Positions 28,931-37,927 of a stretch of 64,000 nt of DNA are shown here, piece by piece. The DNA lies in NCBI GenBank assembly GCA_028282885.1, contig JANQGX010000079.1:78262-142261 (forward strand), read 5' to 3'. Each line of letters opens with the position of its first letter. The stretch's first letter is position 1. The translations under genes were made by a program, and so were the position numbers. The DNA comes from SAR324 cluster bacterium (GTDB lineage: Bacteria; SAR324; XYD2-FULL-50-16). A model generated the notes under the pieces. It searched no databases. It was not told the DNA's origin and saw only the letters and a list, made by a program, of their open reading frames with translations.

Positions 28931-29986
28931 ATGAAAGCAATCAAAATAGCGCTGGTGATGATTCTGCTCCTGAACGGAGTATACTCTCTTCACAACTGGC
29001 TTTTTTCCGATTCGAGATCGACCTCGTTTAATGAGGAACATGCCGCTGTCGAGGAACCAATGCTTGAGGCGGAAACTGAAGCTGCGGCGGGACTGGATCT
29101 CCTGGGACTGACAGCGCTGGTGAAGGAAATCCGGTCGGGTCAGGAACTGGAACGACGCCTGAATGAAAAGGAAGGAATCAATAACATAGATCTTAACGGC
29201 GATAACCGGGTTGATTACCTGTTTGTGGAAGAGTATGGGGAAGCAGAAAGGAAAATCGGTTACTCTATAACTGCTCAGCCGGTGAAAGGAGAAGTTCAGG
29301 AAGTTGCGGATGTGACAGTGGAGAAGAATGGCGATCGTGCCGAAATTCAGGTCACAGGAAATGAACAGATTTATGGCGCCAACGCCATTTTTAATGACTG
29401 GACACCCGTGGAAAGAAGTCAGGAAGGTGCAACTCAGGAAGGGTCGGGTCCCAGGTATTCCAGTTATTTTTATCCGCATCCCTTGTGGATTTCTCCCTGG
29501 TTTTTCGGTTTCTATCCCTCGTTTTTCAGTCCTTTTCCCGTTGTCCATACCCGGAGCTACGCCAATCGGGTTAATAGCTTCGATACCTCCACAACAAAGA
29601 AGGGATTAAACAACTACCAGAAAACATCACCGACAAAAGTTGCAAATCCGAACAAAGGGAAAGTTGCCAATAAAGGGATAGCCAGATCACTTAAAAATCC
29701 AACATCAACTCAAAAGCAGTTTCAGGTTAACAGGAAGCAAAACCTCAAATCCGGTGGTTTTGGAAGAAGCAGCAGACCGGCAACCGGAACACAGCTATCC
29801 AAAAGTAGCGCCGGTTCTTCATTCGGCACCAGCAGCAAGAGCAATGTCAATCGTTTTGGGACCTCACAAAAGAGCGGCAGTACGAGTTCCAGAAGTTCAC
29901 TTTTCGGAAGTCGCAGCAAATCATTCAGCAGCGGATCATTCAGATCCAGTAGCCTGGGTTCCCGTAGTTTCAGCTTTGGAAAGTAG
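28931..29986 (+). CDS. Unknown exported protein with Ser/Gly/Phe/Arg-rich tail
   Basis: I recognise no family. A signal peptide or anchor (MKAIKIALVMILLLNGVYS) is followed by an acidic segment, then a small folded part near residues 55-160 with NNIDLNGDNRVDYLFVEE, reminiscent of a calcium- or repeat-type Asp/Asn loop. An aromatic stretch (YFYPHPLWISPWFFGFYPSFF, residues about 178-198) could be membrane- or wall-associated. The last 120 residues are low complexity, built from short FG(S/T)S and SRS units and strongly basic, ending SRSFSFGK. Only 3 bases separate its stop from the MurE-racemase gene, so the two are probably co-transcribed and an envelope role is plausible. Confidence 0.75.
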   Translation: MKAIKIALVMILLLNGVYSLHNWLFSDSRSTSFNEEHAAVEEPMLEAETEAAAGLDLLGLTALVKEIRSGQELERRLNEKEGINNIDLNGDNRVDYLFVEEYGEAERKIGYSITAQPVKGEVQEVADVTVEKNGDRAEIQVTGNEQIYGANAIFNDWTPVERSQEGATQEGSGPRYSSYFYPHPLWISPWFFGFYPSFFSPFPVVHTRSYANRVNSFDTSTTKKGLNNYQKTSPTKVANPNKGKVANKGIARSLKNPTSTQKQFQVNRKQNLKSGGFGRSSRPATGTQLSKSSAGSSFGTSSKSNVNRFGTSQKSGSTSSRSSLFGSRSKSFSSGSFRSSSLGSRSFSFGK

Positions 29987-29989
29987 ATC

Positions 29990-32665
29990 ATGCAGAATAT
30001 GACACCTATTACCATTAAGGATTTAATCGAGACACTGCCCGAGGGCAGTTTTTCTTTTCAGGGAAGCGAAGACCAGGTGATCTCCGGTGTAACCTGGGAT
30101 TACCTCAAAGTTGGAACGGATTTCCTCTATTTCTGTGTTGAAGATGAAGAGTTTCAGGAGAGTCATATTGAGACCACCAGTCTTGATTATTGGGAAACCG
30201 CTGTAGATTCCGGAGCTGTGTGTCTGGTTGCCAACAGGGGTAAAATCCTAAATCTTCCGGTGGGCCTCAGCCTGATCGAAACCGATCAGTTAAACCAGAC
30301 CATGGCTTTACTTGCCAGGGCCTTCTACAGAGATCCGATGAAGGATATGAAACTGGTTGGCATTACCGGTACCAACGGGAAGACGACGACCTCCCAGTTG
30401 ATCGACTCAATCCTGATTCAAGCCGGTAACAACACGGGTGTTATTGGAACCATCGGAGTATTTCATCCTTCCGGGAGGGAAGAAGCCAGCCATCTTTCCA
30501 ATCCCATGGCAACCGAGATATTCAATATCGGAAGGGGTATGCGGGAAGAGAAGGTCAACTGTCTTACTATGGAAATGACCAGCCATGCCGGGGCTTTTGA
30601 CAGAAATTTTGCTCTGGACTTTGATGTCGCTGTTTTTACAAATCTTTCCCAGGATCATCTTGATTATCACAAAACCATTGAAGCCTATAAAAACTGTAAG
30701 CTCAATCATTTCAGACAACTGGGAACCAAAGAAAAAAAGGCATACGGCATTGTCAATGTTGATGACATTAGCGGAAAAGATTTTGTAGACGCTGTCAATG
30801 AGCAGGCCCGGATGTCTGGCCAGGTCGAGATTCTGACTTATGGCATCCGCAACAAGGATGCTGATCTGGTGGCATACCCCAAGCAGATGACCGGGGTTTT
30901 CAGTGAGTTCGATATTTTTCTGAAGGGAAATCACCTTTGCCAAGTACATCTGCCGATGCCCGGTCTGTTCAATATCTATAACAGCCTTGCCGCCTTCGGG
31001 GCGACCTTTGCACTGGGAATCAGTATAGATGAAATCGTCGAGGGATTGAAGAATGCCCGCAGGGTAGACGGCCGGTTTGAAAGGGTGGATTGCGATGCAG
31101 ACTATGAAGTGTATGTGGATTATGCCCATACTCCGGATGCGTTGGATAAGATTCTTGGAGAAATCAGGGAGATAACGCGGAAACACGTCATTGCAGTATT
31201 CGGCTGCGGAGGTGACAGGGATCGATCCAAACGGGGCGTAATGGGAGAGATAGCGGCTAAAACGGCTGATGTTTGTATTGTCACATCCGACAATCCCAGG
31301 TCTGAAGATCCACAGGCGATTATAGATGACATCATACAGGGGATACCGAATGATACAGCCGCGAAGATTGTGATTGAACCCGATCGCCGGCTTGCTATCT
31401 ATGCGGCCATGGAGATCGCTTCAGCGGAGGATTCGGTACTGATTGCCGGGAAAGGGCATGAGGATTATCAAATCATCGGAACCACAAGACACTCCTTTAT
31501 GGACCGCAAAGTGGTCCAGGAGTTTTTCCTTTCTCAGGAGAACAGATACGGTCGGGCCTGGATTGAAGTCTCGCGGGAAGCCATCAGGCACAACTATGAT
31601 CTGATCTTCAGGGACAAACCCCGGGAACTGCAGGTGTTGGCCGTGGTCAAAGACGATGCATTAGGCCACGGTATGATAGAAACCGCCAGAGAAGCGATAT
31701 CAGCGGGATGCTCTTTCCTTGGGGTTGCCTGTTTGTCAGAAGCTATCGAGTTGAGAAAACACTTTGAGAGTATTCCTATCCTGGTTTTTGGTGAACGACC
31801 CGATGAGGAGTTGTCACGGTGTATTCGTCAAAATCTTTCGCTGCAGATACAATCTCTTGCCAAGGCTAGACTCATCGGTGCCTGGTCCTTGAAGCAGAGG
31901 ACCAAAGCCAAAGTCCATATCAAAATCGATACCGGAATGGGGAGATACGGTATCAGGTGGGATAAGGCTTTGGAAGAGATCAAATCCATACACAAGGTGG
32001 AAGGGATCGAGATTGAAGGAGTAATGACCCATTTCGCCCAGTCGGATGAAGCGGTGAAAGAGCATGCAGAGCTTCAGTGGAGCCGATTTAGTGACATCAT
32101 TGAAGGATTGAAATCCGCAGGTATTTTGCCACCGCTTGTACATGCGTGTAACAGCGGTGGTTATCTTGATCTCCCGCAGGCCCATGGCAATCTGGTTCGA
32201 ATCGGAATTCTGGCGACGGGTGTTTACCCCTCCAAGGTCTGTCGCCGTATAAACATTGAAAATGAGCAATTGAAACCGGCAATGCGTCTGCTTAGCCGCA
32301 TCAGTTTCATCAAGACCTTGCTTCCCGGCGACAAACTGGGTTATGGTATGCATTTCACAGCGGAGCAGGAGACCCAAGTCGCCGTGTTACCAATTGGCTA
32401 TGGTGACGGGTATCCCAGGTTGAGAAACAAGGGTTATGTTCTGATCCGGGATCAAAAGGCACCAATTATCGGGGGAAATGCCATGGATGCCACCATGGTG
32501 GACGTCTCTTCCATTCCGAAGGTTGAGGTCGGGGATGAGGTTGTCTTACTCGGCAGGCAGGAAGAGATGGAAATTACCGCCATGGAGATTGCCGATTGGT
32601 CAGGAACCGTTACCTATCAAATTCTCTCCAACTGGACCGGACGTATCGAGCGCGTGATCTGCTGA
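29990..32665 (+). CDS. MurE ligase fused to alanine racemase
   Basis: Residues about 1-510 are a complete MurE: ATP loop GITGTNGKTTT near 123-133, the carbamylated Lys region YKNCKLNHF, and TSDNPRSEDP near 432-441. DNPR is the motif of meso-diaminopimelate-adding MurE. Residues about 520-891 are a fold-type III alanine racemase: the PLP lysine is in VVKDDALGHG (about 554), the second catalytic Tyr in KLGYGMHFT, and RIGILATGVYPS binds phosphate. The usual VVKANAYGHG reads DDALGHG here, so the Tyr next to PLP is Leu, and GRVSMD reads GGNAMD. The two domains act at consecutive steps of peptidoglycan precursor supply. MurF-racemase fusions are known; MurE-racemase is rarer. Substrate of the racemase half is not certain. 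Confidence 0.92.
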   Translation: MQNMTPITIKDLIETLPEGSFSFQGSEDQVISGVTWDYLKVGTDFLYFCVEDEEFQESHIETTSLDYWETAVDSGAVCLVANRGKILNLPVGLSLIETDQLNQTMALLARAFYRDPMKDMKLVGITGTNGKTTTSQLIDSILIQAGNNTGVIGTIGVFHPSGREEASHLSNPMATEIFNIGRGMREEKVNCLTMEMTSHAGAFDRNFALDFDVAVFTNLSQDHLDYHKTIEAYKNCKLNHFRQLGTKEKKAYGIVNVDDISGKDFVDAVNEQARMSGQVEILTYGIRNKDADLVAYPKQMTGVFSEFDIFLKGNHLCQVHLPMPGLFNIYNSLAAFGATFALGISIDEIVEGLKNARRVDGRFERVDCDADYEVYVDYAHTPDALDKILGEIREITRKHVIAVFGCGGDRDRSKRGVMGEIAAKTADVCIVTSDNPRSEDPQAIIDDIIQGIPNDTAAKIVIEPDRRLAIYAAMEIASAEDSVLIAGKGHEDYQIIGTTRHSFMDRKVVQEFFLSQENRYGRAWIEVSREAIRHNYDLIFRDKPRELQVLAVVKDDALGHGMIETAREAISAGCSFLGVACLSEAIELRKHFESIPILVFGERPDEELSRCIRQNLSLQIQSLAKARLIGAWSLKQRTKAKVHIKIDTGMGRYGIRWDKALEEIKSIHKVEGIEIEGVMTHFAQSDEAVKEHAELQWSRFSDIIEGLKSAGILPPLVHACNSGGYLDLPQAHGNLVRIGILATGVYPSKVCRRINIENEQLKPAMRLLSRISFIKTLLPGDKLGYGMHFTAEQETQVAVLPIGYGDGYPRLRNKGYVLIRDQKAPIIGGNAMDATMVDVSSIPKVEVGDEVVLLGRQEEMEITAMEIADWSGTVTYQILSNWTGRIERVIC

Positions 32666-32672
32666 TTCGGAC

Positions 32673-33734
32673 TTAAGGGATTTTCCTGAACAGGGTGTGG
32701 GACAGAATTTGCTCCAGTATAAGCAAAACAAGCCCCATCGTCACAAAAACAGGGAAGATCTCCTTGTAAGTGGTATAACTCTCGTCAAACTCGCTTTTCT
32801 CCAACGTATCGATCTGCCGATAAATATCAACCAGAGCTTCTCCTGAAGAAGCTTTGGCAAAAGTCCCTCCTGTTATGCTCGCCACCTGTTCAAGCAGTGT
32901 TGTGTCCAAAGACTCATTCATGAGGGAGAAGAACTGCCCGAATACCGAATCCCGCCTTTCAAAACTTTGATCACTCACAATCGCAACGGTGTAGATCTTG
33001 ATCCCATTGGCTTTAGCGAACTCAGCAGCTTCCAGGGGGCTCATTCCGCCTCGGGTTTGTTGGCCGTCGGTCAGCAAAATAATAATCTTGGATTGGATTT
33101 TGTAATCATTATCTTTTTTCCCGGCTTCCCGCAGCAGGTCATCCACGCTGATCAGTCTAAGAACCGAATAGTAGATAGCGTCGCCGATCATCGTTCCGTC
33201 TTCTATCCTTCCTGCCGGTCTGATCGTCTTGGCAAAATTGACCAACGTGCTGTGATCCAGCGTCAGGGGTGAATTCTCTTCAACAAAGCCGGCAAAGCTA
33301 TTCAGTCCGATCATATCATTGAATCTCCCCTTCAAGTCCCGCTTGTTGCCCCGGATAAACTCTTCCAGGACCATTTTAACGACTCCCAGTCTGTCGGATT
33401 CCTTTCCTTTGTAAGCCAGCGGTTTTTTCATGCTGGACGATCGATCGATTACCATTTGAATGGCAATTCCCTGTCTTGCTGTGCGTACGATTTCTAGCCC
33501 TTTTTGGGGCCTGGTAAATGCGATGAGAAGAATTACCAGTGCACCAATCCGAAGCGCAAGGGGAAGGTGTCTAAAACGGACGCGCCAGGTTGGTTTGATG
33601 CTTTTAAAGTTGGCGATGCTGGAGTAGCGTACAGTGGCATTTGCACTGATTCTGCGTCGAAGTAGAACGAACAAAACCAGGTAAACCAGCAACAGACTCC
33701 CCGCAATCGCCAGGGAAAACAGATCAATCTTCAT
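32673..33734 (-). CDS. BatA-like von Willebrand factor A membrane protein
   Basis: Membrane-anchored VWA protein of the Bat (Bacteroides aerotolerance) group. Two N-terminal membrane helices (residues about 5-25 and 55-75) precede a VWA domain with a metal-binding MIDAS: DRSSSM near residues 98-103, then the TMIGDAIYYS Thr and LLTDGQQTRGG Asp sites. A third helix closes the protein (VFVTMGLVLLILEQIL). I start at ATG 33734, which overlaps the end of the BatD-like gene by 11 bases; the frame extends to 33758 without need. The Bat genes are thought to form an envelope complex used in stress or virulence in spirochaetes. Confidence 0.88.
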   Translation of the reverse strand: MKIDLFSLAIAGSLLLVYLVLFVLLRRRISANATVRYSSIANFKSIKPTWRVRFRHLPLALRIGALVILLIAFTRPQKGLEIVRTARQGIAIQMVIDRSSSMKKPLAYKGKESDRLGVVKMVLEEFIRGNKRDLKGRFNDMIGLNSFAGFVEENSPLTLDHSTLVNFAKTIRPAGRIEDGTMIGDAIYYSVLRLISVDDLLREAGKKDNDYKIQSKIIILLTDGQQTRGGMSPLEAAEFAKANGIKIYTVAIVSDQSFERRDSVFGQFFSLMNESLDTTLLEQVASITGGTFAKASSGEALVDIYRQIDTLEKSEFDESYTTYKEIFPVFVTMGLVLLILEQILSHTLFRKIP

Positions 33735-34749
33735 GGCCGGTTCCGGTGCTTTTAACAAACGATCTTACTTTTTGCATTGCTTCAGTACTAACTTGTGATT
33801 CGGGTTGAAAAGTAGCGAATTTGACCAGATCCGCGAGTTGTAGAAACCGTTTCAGGATTTGCCGCTGCTCTTCCGTGAATTGGCGGGTGTCAAAAACCTC
33901 GGTAATAAACTCTTCCGTTGTCTGCTCCTTCGCTTTCATTCCGAAATAAAACTCAAGATAGTCTCTCAGGATTTCTGACAATTCGGTGTGGAATTGCTCA
34001 TACAAGGCCTGATCCAGCAGATTTCTTCGTTCCAGGTCGTCCAGCCGGCGGATGGCTTCCTGGTATCGGTCAATGACAGGCTCGGTATTGTTCGCCAAAA
34101 GTGGCTGTTTCTTCACAAATCTGAAATAGAACAGCACTGCAACAGACAGTATAAAAACCAGTACCAGAACAATGATCAGGGGGAGAAAATCAAACGGAGG
34201 CAAAATGAACCCCTTGATATCCCTGATGTCGTCCAGGGTGCTGACCTCAACGGAATTCACCCGATAACTGATAGGTTCTGTTTGAATCTGGTAGACAGGC
34301 CACTTCGAGGGTATCTCTGTTTTCTCCTTTTCAAATCGAAAGTTGACCGAAAAGGTTTTGAGATCGAATTCACCGGATACTAGAGGTTCAAATCGATATG
34401 TCCACCGATTGATCATCCTTTCCAGTTCTTCCGACCAGGCAGTCGTCTCGACAGGATTTTCCACCAGCAACAGGGGACTGTATACGGAATCCGAAAGCAA
34501 GGGAGGTGTGACCAGGATCCCTTCCGCAAATCGTGTCTCAATGACAACTGTCAGGTAATCGGTCAAATCGATCTCGGTTGCGGAGAGTTTGATAATTACC
34601 TCAATGGGTGCTCCGCCCCTTGTGAAAACAAATTCCCGATCTGTCGATAATCCGGCTTTATCGAATGATTGCCTGTCTTCTTGCTGACAGGCTGGAGCAG
34701 CCAGTGAAAAAACCAGCAGCACAAGCGTTAAATATTGACCAATTCTCAT
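33724..34749 (-). CDS. BatD-like / DUF4381-like lipoprotein
   Basis: A 341-residue envelope protein. A signal peptide ends in LAAPAC, a relaxed spirochaetal-type lipobox. A beta-rich periplasmic domain (residues about 40-180) with VIIKLSATEIDLTDYLTVVIE resembles BatD repeats. A single membrane helix (about 187-210) and a cytoplasmic helical domain with LDDLERRNLLDQALYEQFHTEL, typical of DUF4381-like tails (cited in part), follow. It overlaps the DUF58 gene by 4 bases and the BatA-like gene by 11, so all three are translationally coupled. Confidence 0.78.
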   Translation of the reverse strand: MRIGQYLTLVLLVFSLAAPACQQEDRQSFDKAGLSTDREFVFTRGGAPIEVIIKLSATEIDLTDYLTVVIETRFAEGILVTPPLLSDSVYSPLLLVENPVETTAWSEELERMINRWTYRFEPLVSGEFDLKTFSVNFRFEKEKTEIPSKWPVYQIQTEPISYRVNSVEVSTLDDIRDIKGFILPPFDFLPLIIVLVLVFILSVAVLFYFRFVKKQPLLANNTEPVIDRYQEAIRRLDDLERRNLLDQALYEQFHTELSEILRDYLEFYFGMKAKEQTTEEFITEVFDTRQFTEEQRQILKRFLQLADLVKFATFQPESQVSTEAMQKVRSFVKSTGTGHED

Positions 34750-35660
34750 CGCTGTCGCCTTTTCTTGAAAAACACCATTAGGTCTTTTTCAAACTCCTGA
34801 TGGGTATTTATCCGAAGATAATCAACACCGTACTTGCGAAATGTGGATTCCCGTTCTTTCCGCAACTCAAAAAGCTTCGCCTGATGTGCCTTGTTCCAGG
34901 CATTGTCTCCTGAATCGATCACTATGAGTTCATGTGTTTCCGGATCCGAGAAGGTGATCAAACCGAGATCAGGAAGACAATCTTCTCTCAAGTCAAAAAT
35001 CTCTATGGCAACCAGATCGTGCTTTTTGTTGGTCAGGTTGAGATTTCGATAGTAGTCCCGGTCGATGAAATCTGAGACGAGAAAGGCAACCGCCCGTTTC
35101 TTGATAACCCGGTTGAAATATTCCAAAGCCGTATTTATCGAGGTGCCCTTTCCGGTTGGCTTAAAAAACAGAAGTTCCCTGATAACTCTCAAAACATGGG
35201 TTCGCCCCTTTTGGGGAGGGACGAACAGTTCAATTCGATCCGAGAACAGAATCAATCCAACCCGGTCATTTTTCTTGATCGCATTGAATGCCAGCACAGC
35301 ACACAATTCTGCGGCGGTTTCTTTCTTGAGCTGTTTTTGTGTTCCGAACTGTCCTGAAGCCGAGATATCGACTAAAAATATGACAGTCAACTCCCTCTCT
35401 TCCACATAGCTCTTGACGTATGGGTGCCCGAGTCGAGCTGTCACATTCCAGTCGATCATTCGTTCTTCGTCCCCTTCCTGGTATTCTCGCACAGTATCGA
35501 ATTCCATCCCTCTTCCTTTGAAAGCGCTTTGGTATTCGCCGGCCATGACATCATCTACCATTCGTCTGGATCGAATGTGAATCTGTTTTACCTTTCTCAG
35601 CACTTCTGCTTCAGGAGTTCGGGATTCTGCTGGTTCCGGTTTTTTTTTGAAGAAAAGCAT
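34746..35660 (-). CDS. DUF58 family protein
   Basis: Cytoplasmic VWA-like protein of the DUF58 group that normally works with a MoxR ATPase. Signatures present: AGEYQSAFKGRGMEFDTVREYQEGD (near residues 43-65, quoted in pieces), then RMIDWNVTARLGHPYVKSY, and FLVDISASGQFGT in place of the metal site. I start at ATG 35660 (304 residues) because the 34 residues upstream in the longer frame are not family-like and include part of a REP-like palindrome region. It opens the three-gene Bat-like operon. The usual moxR gene does not precede it. Confidence 0.9.
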   Translation of the reverse strand: MLFFKKKPEPAESRTPEAEVLRKVKQIHIRSRRMVDDVMAGEYQSAFKGRGMEFDTVREYQEGDEERMIDWNVTARLGHPYVKSYVEERELTVIFLVDISASGQFGTQKQLKKETAAELCAVLAFNAIKKNDRVGLILFSDRIELFVPPQKGRTHVLRVIRELLFFKPTGKGTSINTALEYFNRVIKKRAVAFLVSDFIDRDYYRNLNLTNKKHDLVAIEIFDLREDCLPDLGLITFSDPETHELIVIDSGDNAWNKAHQAKLFELRKERESTFRKYGVDYLRINTHQEFEKDLMVFFKKRRQR

Positions 35661-35993
35661 GATCGATGGGGAATATCTGCTCTGGTTAACAGTTTGATGA
35701 GGGAACTCCCGTACGGTCCTCAGGAACACTGCATAATATCTGCTACCAGCCGGGATTGTCAAGATGAGGGGTCAGGCTTGCGTCTTTGCGTTTTTTATTA
35801 AATACGCGAAGACGCAAGCCTGACCCCAATATGGTGTTAATAAAGCAAAAGTGATATTTAAAAATGGTCAGTTTTATTATATACTTTCAGCAGGAGGATT
35901 ACACACCGGACTGTGAATATCCCGAAGGTTTGTTATCGCGATTGAATATAAGTTTTCATTGATATAATCATATAGCATGAGGAGTTTGAAAGA
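35661..35993. other. Divergent region between Bat locus and pcm
   Basis: This 333-base stretch holds a REP-like palindrome (35768-35827) and AT-rich sequence with promoters for the divergent DUF58 and pcm genes. It is where a moxR gene would be expected in a full Bat operon; no remnant of one is visible. Confidence 0.4.
35768..35827. repeat. REP-like palindrome
   Basis: Arms of 23 bases beginning GGGGTCAGGCTTGCGTC are inverted repeats of each other with one mismatch (T in one arm, C in the other), around a 14-base AT loop. The outer GGGGTCAGGCTTG / CAAGCCTGACCCC pattern resembles palindromes moved by REP-associated tyrosine (RAYT, Y1/IS200-like) transposases. No transposase gene is in the window. 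Only one copy was seen here. Confidence 0.7.
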
Positions 35994-36761
35994 ATGCGGA
36001 GCAATTCCTGGACCCCGGAAAAACCGGAATTCAACCAGATCAAGCAAAAACTGCTGGAATATTATGTAACAATGAATTACGCCAAGTCCCAGCTCTCTAT
36101 CAATGCATTTGAAAGAGTGGCCAGGAGCCTTTATGTCCCCAACAGTCAACAGTCCCATTCATATAACGACAGCCCTCTTCCGATCGGGCACGGCCAGACC
36201 ATAAGCGCTCCCCATATGGCGTTTATGGAATGCGATGCCCTGGATATCAAGCCGGGAGAGAAGGTCCTGGAGATCGGAAGTGGAAGCGGATATCATGCCA
36301 GCATCGCAGCAGAGATGTGCGCCCCCAGCACTACCTGTCCCAAGGGATGGGAGCCTTTAACCGATTATTACGATGACTCGATTTATGATCAGTATTCCAG
36401 CAGCCCCGGGGCAGTCATCACTATAGAACGTCTGAAACCACTGGTTGGCTTTGCACAACAAAACATCGAAAAGGCAGGCTATGCTGACCGAATCAGGGTG
36501 ATTCATGGAGATGGTACTATTGGATTCGAAGAGGAAGCACCCTATGATAAAATCCTGGTGACGGCAGCAGGTCCCGAAATTCCTGATACTTTAAAGAAAC
36601 AATTGAAAATTAATGGAAAACTGATTATTCCGGTTGGAAGCAAGAACTTCTACCAGGAGTTAATTTTGCTGTCACGGCAGGATAAGAACAAATGGCATCA
36701 GAGGAATATCGGGGGAGTGGTTTTTGTTCCATTGATAGGAAAACACGGATTTGACGGATAG
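35994..36761 (+). CDS. Protein-L-isoaspartate O-methyltransferase family protein
   Basis: SAM-dependent methyltransferase that repairs isoaspartyl residues in aged proteins. N-terminal NAFERVARSLYVP and the product-site segment SPLPIGHGQTISAPHMAFME match the PCMT family, and the SAM loop VLEIGSGSGYHAS is near residues 90-102. At 255 residues it is longer than the usual 210-230 because of an insertion of about 30 residues after the SAM loop (CAPSTTCPKGWEPL...YDQYSSSPGA) that carries two cysteines. Post-motif residues GGVVFVPLIGKHG close the protein. Activity is inferred from the fold. Confidence 0.9.
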   Translation: MRSNSWTPEKPEFNQIKQKLLEYYVTMNYAKSQLSINAFERVARSLYVPNSQQSHSYNDSPLPIGHGQTISAPHMAFMECDALDIKPGEKVLEIGSGSGYHASIAAEMCAPSTTCPKGWEPLTDYYDDSIYDQYSSSPGAVITIERLKPLVGFAQQNIEKAGYADRIRVIHGDGTIGFEEEAPYDKILVTAAGPEIPDTLKKQLKINGKLIIPVGSKNFYQELILLSRQDKNKWHQRNIGGVVFVPLIGKHGFDG

Positions 36762-36764
36762 GTA

Positions 36765-37148
36765 CTAAGCCATTACCTCTTCAATTTTAGCCAGAATGGT
36801 AGTGACACTGTAAGGCTTCACGATATAGCCATTAATTCCCCATTCAACAGCCTTCATTACGTCTTCCTGCTTGCCCATGGCAGTGATCATTAGGATGGGC
36901 AGGTTCTTAAAACCGGTTTCACTTTTTCTCACCTTCATAAGCAGCTCCAAACCATCCATCTCAGGCATCATCCAGTCGGTCAATACCAAGTCGAATCGTT
37001 GATCCTGCAGCAAATCCCACCCATCGATCCCGTTTGCAGCCTGGGAAACATTGCTGAAGCCGATGGTCTTCAATATGTTGGCCAATAATTTCCTGTTTAT
37101 ATCATCGTCTTCAATCAGCAAAATCTTGATACCTTTGTCGATGCCCAT
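36765..37148 (-). CDS. CheY-like single-domain response regulator
   Basis: A stand-alone receiver domain of 127 residues. The acidic pocket is in LIEDDD (13-15), the phospho-acceptor is Asp58 in LVLTDWMMPEMDG, with Thr89 in LMITAMG and Lys111 in YIVKPYS. With no output domain it should act by protein-protein contact, as in chemotaxis or a phosphorelay. It converges with pcm and lies 780 bases from the binding protein and kinase genes on the other strand. Whether the kinase at 39629 phosphorylates it is not shown; it is the only receiver in the window. Confidence 0.92.
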   Translation of the reverse strand: MGIDKGIKILLIEDDDINRKLLANILKTIGFSNVSQAANGIDGWDLLQDQRFDLVLTDWMMPEMDGLELLMKVRKSETGFKNLPILMITAMGKQEDVMKAVEWGINGYIVKPYSVTTILAKIEEVMA

Positions 37149-37927
37149 CTTTCGCCCTGTCGAGAACTGTTAGTTGTTTTAGTCTATAATCTTTATATCT
37201 GATATCCGTAGGTTAAGTCAAAAAACCCGGTTGTTGAACACATGGTTTTCAATTGGAGTTTCCTGTAACGATCATAACACAAACTGGAGGAAAATTAAAA
37301 GGGAGGAGAATAATAACAGTGGGATGAACGGGTCAAAAAAGGACATCAGATGTTGACAAGACTCTAAATTTTGTAAAAAGTTATGCAGGCGGCTTTTGGA
37401 GAATAATGTTCCGGTATGTCAATGTTTGCGACCGTTTCGCCACTCATCTTCTCTACTCATCATAGGTGAAACGGCTGTTAGTCGAGGCTTGAATAACTGA
37501 CTTTACATTCCCCAATAACCGGGCAAAGCCTGGGGATCCAATATCCAAAACTTGCGGAATAGACTTGGGACCGGAACTCGGTTTTGCGTGCATGTAATAC
37601 TTGGGGTAAGGAAAGCGATTAATCACACTATCAACAGAGACTAACTGATCGGGCTGTTTAGTCAGAGATTGGCCGAACCGGCGAAGGGTCATTACTCCCG
37701 CATCAATGGGAGTTTAACTAATACAGCAGTTTTCTGGCAAAGCTGTCCGGATTGAGTTGCGTAAAAACATCCCGGGCCCATTAATGACGAAACTCCAGAG
37801 ATTCCTCAAATATATGGAAAGCTATTGATAACCATTCGCAAAGAGGTTCGAAACATCATCCTGTATCCTATATCACTGAACTTCAAACTATCCGGTGCAT
37901 GTCTGGGATGCCAATCGAGGAACTAAA
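37149..37927. other. Long divergent intergenic region
   Basis: Nearly 780 bases lie between the response regulator and the binding-protein gene. A minus-strand frame of 79 codons at 37453-37692 has mixed composition but no recognisable family and a cramped GGGAG site, so I do not call it. A small hairpin (ACTCCC / GGGAGT) lies at 37694-37713. A good AGGA site lies before the downstream ATG at 37928. Confidence 0.4.

Noticed and set aside
37453..37692. Minus-strand frame of 79 codons in a long intergenic region
   Set aside because: No recognisable motif or family, and the GGGAG site is too close to the ATG; treated as noise, though a short orphan gene cannot be excluded.
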